Positions 26,930 through 39,510 of a stretch of DNA of 64,000 nucleotides are shown here, piece after piece (the first letter of the stretch is position 1; every line of letters begins with the position of its first letter). The position numbers were made by a program, and so were the translations under genes. Source of the stretch: Brassica napus (Eukaryota > Streptophyta > Magnoliopsida > Brassicales > Brassicaceae); contig NC_063447.1 in assembly GCF_020379485.1 (NCBI RefSeq), forward strand, positions 62,795,452 to 62,859,451, read 5' to 3'. The notes below the pieces were generated by a model. The model had not been told where the DNA came from, did no database searches, and saw only the letters and a program-made list of their open reading frames with translations.

Positions 26930-29900
26930 TGAATTTTTCGGTAAATGCTCTTTATACTAAGCCTATGATCTTTAGTGTTGTTTTAAAATTTCTAAATACA
27001 TTCTACATTTGTATTAATTTATATTAAATTTTCTTTCATGGTACATGTGCATCGTTAAATTTTTTTGTCAATTAATTTAGTAAAACTTCATAATACTCCC
27101 TAAATTGGTTGACTAACCACTATAAAATTGCTATTATCTAGAAAACCGGAGACAACAAAGGTTCTAATCCTCTTTGGCCTTCATCATATGTTATTGAAGG
27201 ATGCAACTATGCATTAAAATAAAATTTTCATTTTTTCAAATTTTCTCAAATTCTAAGGGTTAACCGCTACGACAATATTGAATTTTTTGGTAAATGCTCT
27301 ATATACTAAAACCTATGATATGTACTGTTGTTTTAATATTTCTAAACACTTTCTACATTTGTATCAATGTATATTAAATTCTCTTTCATGGTACATGGGC
27401 ATCGTTTAAATTTTTTGTCAATTAATTTAGTAACACTTCATAATAGTCCCTAAATTGGTTGACTAACCACTATAAAATCGTTATTCTCTAGAAAATCGAA
27501 GACAACAAAGGTTCTAATCCTCTTTGGCCTTCATCATATGTTATTGAAGGATGTAACTATGCATTAAAATAGAATTTTCATTTTTTTGAATTTTTCTTAG
27601 AATCTATGGGTTAACCCCTACGAAAATATTGAATTTTTCGATAAATGCTCTATATACTGAAGCCTATGATCTTCAGTGTTGTTTTAAAATTTATAAACAC
27701 GTTCTACATTTTTATTAATGTATATTAAACTCTCTTTATGGTACATGAGCATCGTTAAATTTTTTTGTCAATTAATTTAGTAAAACTTCATAATACTCCA
27801 TAAATTGGTTGACTAAGCACTATAAAATCGCTATTATCTAGAAAAACGGAGACAACAAAAGTTTCAATCCTCTTTGACCTTCATCATATGTTATTAAAGG
27901 ATGCAACTATGCTTTAAAATAGAATTTTATTTTTTGAATTTTTCTCAAAATCTACGGGTTAACTACCCCTACGAAAATATTGAATTTTTCGGTAAATGCT
28001 CTTTATACTAAGCCTATGATCTTTAGTGTTGTTTTAAAATTTCTAAACACATTCTACATTTGTATTAATTTATATTAAATTCTCTTTCATGGTACATGGG
28101 CATCGTTAAATTTTTTTGTCAATTAATTTATTAAAACTTCATAATACTCCATAAATTATTTGACTAAGCACAATAAAATCGCTATTATCTAGAGAAACGG
28201 ATACAACAAAAGTTTCAAACCTCTTTGACCTTCATCATATGCTATTTAAGAATGCATGTATGCATTAAAATATAATTTTATTTTTTTTCAATTTTTCTCA
28301 AAATCTATGGGTTAACCCCCCCCCCTACGAAAATATTGAATTTTTAGGTAAATGCTCTTTATACTAAGCTTATGATTTTTAGTGTTGTTTTAAAATTTCT
28401 AAACACATTCTACATTTGTATTAAAGTATATTAAACTCTCTTTCATGGTACATGGGCATCATTTAAATGTTTTGTCAATTAATTTAGTAAAACTTCATAA
28501 TACTCCCTAAATTGGTTGACTAACCACTATAAAATTGCTATTCTCTAGAAAACCGGAGACAACAACGGTTCTAATGCTCTTTTGCCTTCATCATATGTTA
28601 TTTAAGGATGCAAATATGCATTAAAATAAAATTTTCATTTTTTCAATTTTTCTCAAAATCTAAGGGTTAACCCCTATACGAAAATATTAAATTTTTTGGT
28701 AAATGCTTTATATACAAAAACTTATGATATTTACTGTTGTTTTAATATTTCTATACACATTCTACATTTGTATAAATTTATATTAAATTCTCTTTCAGGG
28801 TAAATGGGCATCGTTTAAATTTTTTATCAATTAATTTAGTAAAACTTCATAATACTCCCTAAATTGTTTGACTAACCACTATAAAATCGCAATTCTCTAG
28901 AAAAACGAAGACAAGAAAGGTTCTAATCCTCTTTGGACTTCATCATATGTTATTGAAGGATGCAACTATGCATTAAAATAGAATTTTCATTTTTTTGAAT
29001 TTTTCTCAAAATCTATGGGTTAACTCCTACGAAAATATTGAATTTTTCGGTAAATGCTCTTTATATTAAGCCTATGATCTTTAGTGTTGTTTTAAAATAT
29101 CTAAATACATTCTACATTTGTATTAATTTATATTAAATTTTCTTTCATGGTACATGGGCATCGTTAAATGTTTTTGTCAATTAATTTAGTAAAACTTCAT
29201 AATACTCCCTAAATTGGTTGACTAACCACTATAAAATTGCTATTATCTAGAAAACCGGAGACAACAAAGGTTCTAATCCTCTTTGACCTTCATCATATGT
29301 TATTGAAGGATGCAACTATGCATTAAAATAAAATTTTCATTTTTCCAATTTTTCTCAAAATCTAAGGGTTAACCGCTACGACAATATTGAATTTTTTGGT
29401 AAATGCTCTATATACTAAAACCTATGATATGTACTGTTGTTTTAATATTTCTAAACACTTTCTACATTTGTATCAATGTATATTAAATTCTCTTTCATGG
29501 TACATGGGCATCGTTTAAATTTTTTTGTCAATTAATTTAGTAACACTTCATAATAGTCCCTAAATTGGTTGACTAACCACTATAAAATCGTTATTCTCTA
29601 GAAAATCGAAGACAACAAAGGTTCTAATCCTCTTTGGCCTTCATCATATGTTATTGAAGGATGTAACTATGCATTAAAATAGAATTTTCATTTTTTTGAA
29701 TTTTTCTTAGAATCTATGGGTTAACCCTACGAAAATATTGAATTTTTCGATAAATGCTCTATATACTGAAGCCTATGATCTTCAGTGTTGTTTTAAAATT
29801 TATAAACACGTTCTACATTTTTATTAATGTATATTAAACTCTCTTTTATGGTACATGAGCATCGTTAAATTTTTTTGTCAATTAATTTAGTAAAACTTCA

Positions 29901-31140
29901 TAATACTCCATAAATTGGTTGACTAAGCACTATAAAATCGCTATTATCTAGAAAAACGGAGACAACAAAAGTTTCAATCCTCTTAGACCTTCATCATATG
30001 TTATTAAAGGATGCAACTATGCTTTAAAATAGAATTTTTATTTTTTTGAATTTTTCTCAAAATCTACGGGTTAACTACCCCTACGAAAATATTGAATTTT
30101 TCGGTAAATGCTCTTTATACTAAGCCTATGATATTTAGTGTTGTTTTAAAATTTCTAAACACATTCTACATTTGTATTAATTTATATTAAATTCTCTTTC
30201 ATGGTACATGGGCATCGTTAAATTTTTTTGTCAATTAATTTATTAAAACTTCATAATACTCCATAAATTAGTTGACTAAGCACAATAAAATCGCTATTAT
30301 CTAGAGAAACGGATACAACAAAAGTTTCAAACCTCTTTGACCTTCATCATATGTTATTTAAGAATGCATGTATGCATTAAAATATAATTTTATTTTTTTT
30401 CAATTTTTCTCAAAATCTATGGGTTAACCCCTCCACCGAAAATATTGAATTTTTAGGTAAATGCTCTTTATACTAAGCTTATGATCTTTAGTGTTGTTTT
30501 AAAATTTCTAAACACATTCTACATTTGTATTAAAGTATATTAAACTCTTTTTCATGGTACATGGGCATCATTTAAATGTTTTGTCAATTAATTTAGTAAA
30601 ACTTCATAATACTCCCTAAATTGGTTGATTAACCACTATAAAATTGCTATTCTCTAGAAAACCGGAGACAACAAAGGTTCTAATGCTCTTTTGCCTTCAT
30701 CATATGTTATTTAAGGATGCAAATATGCATTAAAATAAAATTTTCATTTTTTCAATTTTTCTCAAAATCTAAGGGTTAACCCCTATACGAAAATATTAAA
30801 TTTTTTGGTAAATGCTTTATATACTAAAACTTATGATATTTACTGTTGTTTAATATTTCTATACACATTCTACATTTGTATCAATTTATATTAAATTCTC
30901 TTTCATGGTAAATGGGCATCGTTTAAATTTTTTATCAATTAATTTAGTAAAACTTCATAATACTCCCTAAATTGTTTGACTAACCACTATAAAATTGCTA
31001 TTCTCTAGAAAAATGAAGACAAGAAAGGTTCTAATCCTCTTTGGACTTCATCATATGTTATTTAAGGATGCAACTATGCATTAAAATAGAATTTTCATTT
31101 TTTTGAATTTTTCTCAAAATCTATGGGTTAACTCCTACGA
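26930..31140. repeat. 2.1-kb higher-order repeat, two tandem copies
   Basis: Two copies of a six-monomer block, about 26930-29035 and 29040-31140, offset by about 2109 bp. Private variants are shared in order: AACCGCTACGACAATATTG (27262 and 29371), TCTAGAAAATCGAAGACAAC, the 'GATATGTACTGTTG' change, AGAGAAACGGATACAAC, TTAAGAATGCATGTATGCAT, and CCCCTATACGAAAATATTAA. Copies differ at few positions, so the duplication is recent relative to monomer divergence. Confidence 0.85.
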
Positions 31141-32883
31141 AAATATTAAATTTTTCGGTAAATGCTCTATATACTGAAGCCTATGATCTTTAGTGTTGTT
31201 TTACAATTTCTAAACATGTTCTACATTTGTATTAATGTATATTAAAATCTCTTTCATGGTACATGGGCATCGTTTAAATTTTTTTTGTCAATTAATTTAG
31301 TAAAACTTCATAATATTCCCTAAATTGGTTGACTAACCATTATAAAATCGCTATTCTCTAGAAAAACGTAGATAACAAAAGTTCTAATCCTCTTTGGCCT
31401 TCATCATATAAGTTACTGAAGGATGCAACTATGCATTAAAATAAAATTTTCATTTTTTTGAATTTTTCTCAAAATCTATGGGTTAACCCCTACAAAAATA
31501 TTGAATTTTTCGGTAAATGCTCTATATACTAAATCCTATGATCTTTACTGTTGTTTTAAAATTTCTAAACACATGGGCATCATTTAAATTTAATGTATAT
31601 TAAATTCTCTTTCATGGAACATGGGCATCATTTAAATTTTTTGTCAATTAATTTAGTAAAACTTTATAACACTCGATTGGTTTACTAACCACTATAAAAT
31701 CGCTATTCTCTTGAAAAACGGAGACAACAAAGGGTCTAAACCTCTTTGACCTTCATCATATGTTAGTGAAGGATGTCACTATGCATTAAAATAGAATTTT
31801 CATTTTTTAAAAATTTTCTCAAAATCTATGGATTAACTCCTACGAAGATATTTAATTTTTCTGTAAATGCTCTATATACTGAAGCCTATGATCATTAGTG
31901 TTGTTTTAAAATTTATAAATGTATTATACATTTGTATTAATGTATACTAAACTCTCTTTCATTGTACATGGGAATCGTTTAATTTTTTGTCAATTAATTT
32001 AGTAAAACTTCATAATACTCCCTAAATTGGTTGACTAACCACTATAAAATCGCTATTCTCTAGAAAAACGGAGACAACAAAGGTTCCAGACCTCTTTGAC
32101 CTTCATCATATGTTAGTGAAGGATGCAACTATGCATCATATGTTACCCTACGAAATATTTAATTTTTCGGTAAATGCTCTATATACTGAAGCCTATGATC
32201 TTTAGTGTTGTTTTAAAATTTCTAAATGCACTCTACATTTGTATTAATGTATATTAAACTCTCTATCATGGTACATGGCATCATTATTAATTTAGTAAAA
32301 CTTCATAATACTCCATAAATTGGTTGACTAGGCACTATAAAATCGCTATTATCTAGAAAAGCGGAGACAACAAAAGTTCCAAACTTCTTTGACCTTCATC
32401 ATATGTTATTAAAGGATGAAACTATGCATTAAAATAGAATTTTCAATTTTTTTTTGAATTTGTTTCAAAATCTACGGGTTCCCTACGGAAATATTGAATT
32501 TTTCGGTAAATGCTCTTTATACTAACCCTATGATCATTAGTGTTGTTTTAAAATTTCTAAACACATTCTACATTTGTATTAATGTATATTAAACGCTCTT
32601 TCATGGTACATGGGTATCGTTTAAATTTTTTGTCAATTAATATAGTAAAACTTCATAATACTCCCTAAATTGCTTGACTAACCCCTACAAAAATATTGAA
32701 TTTTTCGGTAAATGCTCTATATACTGAAGCCTATGATCTTTAGTGTTGTTTTAAAATTTCTACACACGTTCTACAATTGTATTAATGTATATTAAATTCT
32801 CTTTCATGGTAACATGGGCGTCGTTTAAATTTTTTTGTCAATTTATTTACTAAAACTTCATAATACTCCCTAAATTGGTTGAC

Positions 32884-33411
32884 TTTTTTTTTTTGATCAA
32901 CAACAAACTTTATATTAGAAACTTGGTTCAGGCCTGAAGAGTGGCCGGTTCAATACAAAGTGCAGATTTAGCTAGCGAGTCAGCCGCAGAGTTCTGCTCT
33001 CGCGGAATAAAGGAAAGCAGAAAAAACATAAAACGGGAAGATAGATACTCGATATCCATTAAAACTCCATAGAGCTCCATTGGAAATTTCTTCGAGTTGA
33101 TTGCTCTAACGAACACTTGAGAGTCGGATCGCATCCAGACGTTGGGGAGGTTAGCAGCGTGTGCTGCACGGATTGCTTCCCGTAGGGCCAAGGCCTCTGC
33201 GAGGAGTGGTGACGAGACAAAAGAAGAAGCAGAGGAGCCCGACACTTGTGGCGAGGTAGTGGTGTTGCCTAGAATCCATCCCAGGCCTGCCCGCTTAGTG
33301 GTTGTAGTCCAAGCTGCGTCAGAGTTACAGAGCGCTGTCTCCGGTGGAAAGTATATAGATGGTAGGTAGGAAGAAGCTCGTGGTGGAGAGTCGGGTTTTT
33401 TATCCTGAGCC
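32884..33411 (-). mobile_element. 5'-truncated LINE 3' end inserted in the satellite
   Basis: The satellite phrase TTGGTTGACT is broken by a T run (32884-32894, the poly(A) tail of a minus-strand element) and resumes at AGCACTATAAAATCG. The insert is about 525 bp and holds only the C-terminal RNase H part of a LINE ORF2. The target looks interrupted almost cleanly: I see no target-site duplication, unlike the other retroelements in this window. It is clearly less AT-rich than its surroundings. Confidence 0.85.
32928..33411 (-). pseudogene. LINE ORF2 C-terminal RNase H domain (fragment)
   Basis: About 160 residues of open frame, corresponding to the plant LINE RNase H domain (RVT_3 type). The expected acidic residues are all visible: Asp in NSDAAW (~33), Glu in SPLLAEALALREA (~74), Asp in MRSDSQ (~98) and Asp in NSAADSLAK (~146). 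There is no reverse transcriptase or endonuclease part, because the copy is 5'-truncated. The reading frame is still free of stops, so the insertion is probably younger than the two dead LINEs further right. It differs enough from those two to be another LINE subfamily. It is not expected to be a functional gene. Confidence 0.8.
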
Positions 33412-35646
33412 AGCACTATAAAATCGCTATTCTCTAGAAAAACAGAGACAACAAAGGTTATAATCCTCTTTGGCCTTCATCATATGTTATTGAAGGATGT
33501 AACTATGCATTAAAATAGAATTTTCATTTTTTGAATTTTTCTCAAAATCTATGGGTTAACCCCAACGAAAATATTGAATTTTTCGGTAAATGCTCTATAT
33601 ACTAAAACCTATGATCTTTACTGTTGTTTTAAAATTTCTAAACACATTCTACATTTATATAAATGTATATTAAACTCTCTTTCATGGTACATGGGCATCG
33701 TTTAATTTTTTTGTCAATTACTTTAATAAAACTTCATAATACTTTCTAAATTTGTTGAATAACCTCTATAAAATCGTTATTCTCTAGAAAAACGGAGACA
33801 ACGAAGGTTCTAATCCTCTTTGGCATTCATCATATGTTATTGAAGGATGCAACTATACATTAAAATAGAATTTTCATTTTTTCAATTTTTATCAAAATCT
33901 ATGGGTTTTGTTAAATGCTCTATATACTGAAGCATATATTCTTTAGTGTTGTTTTAAAATTTCTAAACACATTCTACATTTGTATTAATGTATATTAAAT
34001 TCTCTTTCATGGTACATGGGCATCATTTAAATTTTTTGTCAATTAATTTAGTAAAACTTCATAATATTCCCTAAATTGGTTGAATAACCACTATAAAATC
34101 GTTATTCTCTAGAAAAACGGAGACAACAAAGGTTCCAAACCTCTTTGACCTTCATCATATGTTAGTGAAGGTTGCAACTATGCATTAAAATAGAATTTTC
34201 AGTTTTTGAATTTTTCTTAAAATCTATGGGTTAACCCCTACGAATATATTTAATTTTTCAGTAAATGCTCTATATACTGAAGCCTATGATCATTAGTGTT
34301 GTTTTAAAATTTCTAAACGCATTTTACATTTGTATTAAAGTATACTAAACTACCTTTCATTGTACATGGGCATCGTTTAACTTTTTTGTCAATTAGTTAA
34401 ATAAAACTTCATAATACTCCCTAAATTGGTTGATTAACCACTATAAAATCGACATTCCCTAGAAAAATGGAGACAACAAAGGTTCCAAACCTCTTTGACC
34501 TTTATCATATGTTATTGAAGAATGCAACTATACATTAAAATAGAATTTTCATTTTTTTAATTTTTCTCAAAATCTATGGGTTAACCCCCTACGAAAATAT
34601 TGAATTTTTCGGTAAATGTTCTATATACTAAAACCTATGATCTTTACTGTTGTTTTAAAATTTCTAAACACATTCTACATTTGTATAAATGTATATTAAG
34701 CTCTCTTTCATGGTACATGAGCATCGTTTAATTTTTTTGTCAATTACTTTAGTAAAACTTTATAATACTCCCTAAATTGGTTTAATAACCACTATAAAAT
34801 CGCTATTCTCTAGAAAAACGGAGACAACAAAGGTTCTAATCATCTTTGGCCTTCATCATATGTTATTGAAGGATGCAACTATGCATTAAAATAGAATTTT
34901 CATTTTTTGAATTTTTATCAAAATCTATGAGTTTAACCCCTACGAAAATATTGAATTTTTCGGTAAATGCTCTATATACTAAAACCAATGATCTTTACTG
35001 CTGTTTTAAAATTTCTTAACACATTCTACATTTGTATTAATGTATATTAAATTCTCTTTCGTGGTACATGGGCATCGTTTAAATTTTTTGTCAATTAATT
35101 TAGTAAAACTTCATAATACTCCCTAAATTGGTTGAATAACCACTATAAAATCGCTATTCTCTAGAAAAACGGAGACAACAAAGGTTCCAAACCTCTTTGA
35201 CCTTCATTATATGTGAGTGAAGGATGCAACTCTATGCATTAAAATAGAATTTTCATTTTTTGAATTTTTCTCAAAATCTATGGGTCCCTACGAATATATT
35301 TAATTTTTTGGTAAATGTTGTATATACTGAAGCCTATGATCATTAGTGTTGTTTAAAAATTTCTAAACATATTCTACATTTGTATTAATGTATACTAAAC
35401 TCTCTTTCATTGTACATGGGCATCGTTTAATTTTTTTGTCAATTAATTTAATAAAACTTCATAATACTCCCTAAATTGGTTGACTAACCAGTATAAAATC
35501 GTTATTCTCTATAAAAACGGAGACAACAAAGGTTATAAACCTCTTTGACCTTCATAATATGTTATTGAAAGAAGCAATTATGCATTAAAATAAAAAAATT
35601 ATTTTTTTGAATTTTTTTCAAAATCTATGGGTTTGACCCCCTACGA
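33412..35646. repeat. ~350-bp satellite array, right end
   Basis: Six or so monomers continue in the same orientation and phase after the LINE insert. The array stops abruptly in the middle of the GGGTT(T)GACCCCCTACGA module at about 35646, and single-copy sequence follows. This is the boundary between the satellite block and gene space. Confidence 0.92.
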
Positions 35647-35875
35647 CCGTAATGGATGCGTAAGAAAAACTGAAGGAGGGAAGGTGTAAAGTAAACAATT
35701 CTCCAGTAGAGATTTAGCGTGGCGGAATTAGCAGACGTTGGGATCATACGTACGTGAAATTATGATCATTTTTTGGTCCGTAGGATATTTTTTAAAAATG
35801 GACGTGGTTGTGTTGACTTTTGTCCTTTGGATGATCTCTTCGTATTAAATGTCGAAAGAGTTGTAAGTTGTTTTT
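35647..35875. other. Array-to-gene-space junction, no gene seen
   Basis: Low-copy-looking sequence between the satellite and the SINE. I see no ORF, RNA gene or further satellite unit. Confidence 0.5.
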
Positions 35876-36124
35876 AGCAAACAAAAAAAAAGGTTAGGTT
35901 AACCAGGACGAGTTAGTCTGGTGGTATACGGCTTGCGGCTGCAAGTACGGCCCTGGATTCGATTCGCACTGGCCACCGAGATTTTCACATGAGTTTTTCG
36001 GCCCGAAGTGACCAACACGTGGCCTGATCCAAAGCGGTCACCAAAAGCTCTAAACCTACCACGTGACAAGTCTGGATCCACGAAGTGGGGGCCAAGAAAC
36101 TCCTCGTAAATATCAAAAAAAAAA
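35876..36124 (+). mobile_element. tRNA-derived SINE
   Basis: A tRNA-like head with an A-box-like segment (TTAGTCTGGTGG at about 35911) and a B-box-like segment (GGATTCGATTCGC at 35955-35967) spaced as in a pol III promoter. An unrelated body follows and the element ends in an A run (36115-36124). The flanks AGTTGTAAGTTGTTTTT (35859-35875) and AGTTATAAGTGGTTATT after the A run match at 14 of 17 positions and may be an old target-site duplication. The type fits crucifer SB-class SINEs. The exact 5' end is uncertain and could be nearer 35899. Confidence 0.75.
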
Positions 36125-36311
36125 GTTATAAGTGGTTATTACATTACGTACATGTTTTGTGGAATTTCTGACCAATGGATGGGTCTCTTTTAAATTCACA
36201 CACTCAGTATGACGTCGATAAATTTTCATTTTTCTGTTAATTTGATTACCCATAGTTGGAATAAAATAAAGAAATAAATAATAACACCAAAAAGAAGAAA
36301 AGAATTGCCCT

Positions 36312-36321
36312 CTATAAAAAT
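36312..36321 (+). promoter_or_regulatory. Putative TATA box of the lipase gene
   Basis: CTATAAAAAT lies about 120 bp upstream of the chosen start codon at 36441. A transcription start roughly 30 bp downstream would give a 5' UTR near 95 nt. Confidence 0.5.
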
Positions 36322-36440
36322 ATAGGTTACACCGCCCTCATAAAACCTTCTTCAGCGTCCTAATTTCCCCGTGTGCTAGTGTGATTGAGAGAGAAGCAAA
36401 AAGAAACTCGAAAGATCCTCACTGCCCTCCGATTCAACAC

Positions 36441-38751
36441 ATGAAGTCTGAATTCCAATACCACGAGGTTCTCTCTCTTTTCTCATCACTCCCAGATCCA
36501 GAGAGTAATTAATATTTGTAAATGAGTGTGAAAGCATAATGATTTGAGTCTCCATATCATGTTTTCTTAAAACAGGATTACATAAAAAACTCGAGGGGTG
36601 TTGAGCTGTTTGCTTGTAGATGGATCCCATCTTCTTCTCCCAAAGCTCTTGTTTTCCTCTGCCATGGTAAATTTATTTTTTATATAAGAATAGAAAGAAC
36701 TTCTGGTGAGTTAAAAAAACGAATTTGGTGATTTGTGCAGGTTACGGAATGGAGTGTAGCGACTCCATGAGAGGTATATGGTTTATCTTCTTCACCACAT
36801 GCATGCATTATATGATGTGTGTAGTGTCTGTGTGTTAAGTTAGGCATTTTGAAATATTCGAAGAAAACCAGGTGTTTAATGATTTGATACTTGCAAATCT
36901 TTCATTAATTTTTTGGGGATTCATAAAATTAACATATTTTGTTTCCACTTTTCACTGAATACCAGTATTAAAAAAATTTGCTGGATTTACATCTAATTAA
37001 TGCATTCATCCAAAAACATGCTAATCAAACAATTTTTGAATTTTTTGACCTGTGTACCATATCATTTGAGGTAAGATTTGAGATGTTTAACTATAAGCTT
37101 ATCATGCTGGGACATTTTTGTTTAGCTTTCATTGTGGACCCTATAATCATTTATAGTTTATGTGTGATAATAATATTTCTTGATAGATGGAGGGATTGTG
37201 TTAGTATCAGCGGTCAACAAGTCTTTGGTGGTTGGTTGGTTTGGGTTGGAGAACTACCCTAGACCATTTTGGTTATTTAATTGCATTTAATTTCTGGTCA
37301 TTCCTTGGTCAGAGAGTAACCGATATGAATTGAATAGTCGCTTTTTATTTTTAATTCTTTGTATCCTTATGTGTTGCATGAACTATAAAGTATAAACACC
37401 ATCCATCTATGACTTAGTGGTTGATAAACTTGATTCTACTAGGTAGGAGTTTGAAACTAATTACCTAATATTGACCCAACACATTGTGTACGGTTTTAGA
37501 ATGCGGAGTCAGACTGGCTTCAGCAGGATACGCGGTTTTTGGTATGGACTATGAAGGTCATGGTCGGTCCATGGGAGCTCGTTGCTACATCAAGAAGTTT
37601 GAAAACATTGTAAATGATTGCTACGACTATTACACCTCTATTTGTGGTATGGCATTATTTACTTATTACCATCCCTTAATTACCCACCTATGTTCTTAAT
37701 TAATTTTCATGCGACGCCAGCGCAAGAGGAGTACATGGAGAAAGGCAGATTCTTGTATGGAGAATCCATGGGAGGTGCAGTCACTTTATTGCTTCACAAG
37801 AAAGATCCTTCCTTTTGGAACGGCGCCATTCTTGTCGCTCCTATGTGCAAGATATCAGAGAAGGTGAAGCCACATCCGGTGGTGATCAATCTGTTAACTA
37901 GAGTCGAAGAGATGATACCTAAATGGAAAATAGTTCCAACAAAGAACGTGATTAATGTTGCTTTCAAGGACCTTGCCAAGCGAGAAAAGGTCTCAATATA
38001 TATATATTATATATATATATATATTTATAGTCAGTATAAATAATCTCTCACCATCATGTAGAGATTGGCTCTAGACAGAGATAGTTTTGGTGGTAAAATG
38101 CAGGTAAAGAACAACAAGCTGATATATCAAGACAAGCCTAGGCTCAAGACAGCACTTGAAATGCTTAGGACAAGCATGAACCTCGAAGACAGTCTCGATG
38201 AGGTTCACTTTTGATTAGTTTTTATTTGTTAAGTTCCCCGTGAGCTTACTATTTGAAAGCAAACTGGCTTTGACTTAATATACACGTATTAATTTCTTAG
38301 GTCTCATCTCACCCCTAACAAAAATTACTTGAGCAAGAAGACACGTCAATGAATATTTGGTTATTTTTTGCAGATAACGATGCCGTTTTTTGTGTTACAC
38401 GGAGAAGCAGATATAGTGACGGATCCAGAGATAAGCAAAGCCTTGTACGAGAAAGCTAGCTCAAGAGACAAGACTCTCAAGTTGTATCCTGGGATGTGGC
38501 ATGCTCTGACGTCAGGTGAGCCTGACTACAATGTGGATCTTGTTTTTGCTGACATCACCAATTGGCTTGACCGTCGAACAGATGACCCGGCATCTCTCAG
38601 TGTCACTCCTGTACGAGCTACTGCCACTGCTAGTGTGGAGAGGGATATTGTTACAAGTAACGGTAAACGGAGGGCTAAACGTAGCTACTTGAATCTCCTA
38701 TGCGGTTTGAACGGTGGACGTTTGGCTCCTCGATCTGGTGGTGCTATGTAA
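36441..38751 (+). CDS. Monoacylglycerol lipase-like alpha/beta hydrolase, seven exons, intact
   Basis: Exons by GT-AG splicing: 36441-36467, 36576-36666, 36741-36773, 37500-37646, 37721-37989, 38104-38202, 38374-38751. They join in frame to 347 residues. The family (plant MAGL/lysophospholipase-like serine hydrolases) cleaves acyl esters of glycerolipids. Visible features are the oxyanion motif FLCHGYGMEC (~37-45), nucleophile motif GESMG with Ser ~115, catalytic Asp in GEADIVTD (~235) and His in GMWHAL (~265). Spacing is normal for the family. The start was chosen because MKSEFQYHE joins to DYIKNSRGV as in Arabidopsis homologues. The C-terminus (LLCGLNGG...) resembles At2g47630/At3g62860 from memory. 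Intron 5 holds a TA microsatellite. No defect is seen; it is probably cytosolic or membrane-associated, since there is no signal peptide. Confidence 0.9.
37995..38028. repeat. TA microsatellite in lipase intron 5
   Basis: Imperfect (TA)n run just after the exon 5 donor. Likely length-polymorphic. Confidence 0.7.
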
Positions 38752-39510
38752 TGTAAATGTAATAATTTCAAAAAAACAGAGGAGAGGATACTGTTGTTTC
38801 TCAGTCTATTTATTGGAATAAGAGTTGAGTTATTAAAAATGGGTTTCAAAGTTAGAAAAATGTATATATGGCCCGATTAGGAGGGGTATATATTCACTTG
38901 TAACCATCATCATGCGAAAGACATATGAGTTGAGGAAGAAATCGGAGACATGTGATTGTCTAGTAGCGGTTGATACGTGAGGTCTTATCTTGTGTGGAAG
39001 AACTAAAGAAGTGCACCCTTTGAAGTCTGAACGATATATATTATATATCCGAAAGGATGTTGCAAGCTCCTGATCGACTACTTACTTAACCAAGTCAATA
39101 TATAACGCAAAGACTTGCTTAAGTTGAGAGCTACCTGGAGGCAACTGATATGCACCTCCATGAGATAGCCATTGGAGAATTGTTTTCTTGACCTAGTCAT
39201 TTGTGTTCTTCTGAGTTTAAACATTTTTTGTGACTTCGAAGTTGACAAAGTATTCTTTTAGAGGTTGTCTGCCCGTGATCTAGTCATTTGTGTTTAGTAA
39301 CTTAGGATTTCATTAAAAAAAAAAAAACAAATGTTGAAAAATCGGGTGTGAGGTACGATCTCCACTACATTAACACACGGAAGTAGCAAAACGGCAATAA
39401 ACACAAATAACAAAAAAAAGGAAATGGTAAAACAAAAATGAAGATCTTGTCCCTACGACCTGAGTTGTGAGTTGTTTATATATAGGTGCTCAGACCTTGG
39501 CTAATTGCTT
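38752..39510. other. Intergenic, no gene seen
   Basis: Contains the 3' UTRs of the convergent lipase gene and decarboxylase pseudogene. There is a 12-A run near 39316. I see no ORF with family similarity and no repeat ends. Confidence 0.6.

Larger units (their letters stand above)
1836..32883. repeat. ~350-bp AT-rich satellite array, main block
   Basis: Continuous tandem array. Between about 30465 and 31521 the same landmark (the 'ctctatatact' site) recurs at spacings of 350-355 bp, giving a monomer of roughly 350 bp and about 88 copies here. Every monomer ends the poly-T/GAATTTTTCTCAAAATCTATGGGTTAACCCCTACG module and is strongly AT-rich. Monomers differ by variant types (for example AGCGAATTAATTTAG, GCCAATTAATTT, GTCAATTAATTT), which return in a fixed order and so form higher-order repeats. 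Some monomers are truncated at abrupt junctions (near 13880, 14490, 22060, 24525, 32140, 32680). I cannot name the family. The length is like the ~350-bp subtelomeric satellites of Brassica, but I have not matched sequence, and it does not resemble the ~176-180-bp crucifer centromere repeats. No coding potential. Confidence 0.95.

Noticed and set aside
33142..33369. 75-codon plus-strand ORF
   Set aside because: Antisense shadow of the LINE RNase H frame.
1..35646. Repeat array as a CRISPR
   Set aside because: Units are ~350 bp, contiguous without spacers, and the DNA is plant nuclear.
1..35646. Centromere satellite
   Set aside because: The monomer is about twice the length of the known crucifer 176-180-bp centromere repeats and I see no resemblance; placement by synteny suggests a distal position.
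35905..35970. A functional tRNA gene
   Set aside because: A and B boxes are present, but no cloverleaf can be folded and the element has a SINE body and A tail.
35899..36081. 60-codon minus-strand ORF
   Set aside because: Falls entirely within the SINE, antisense.
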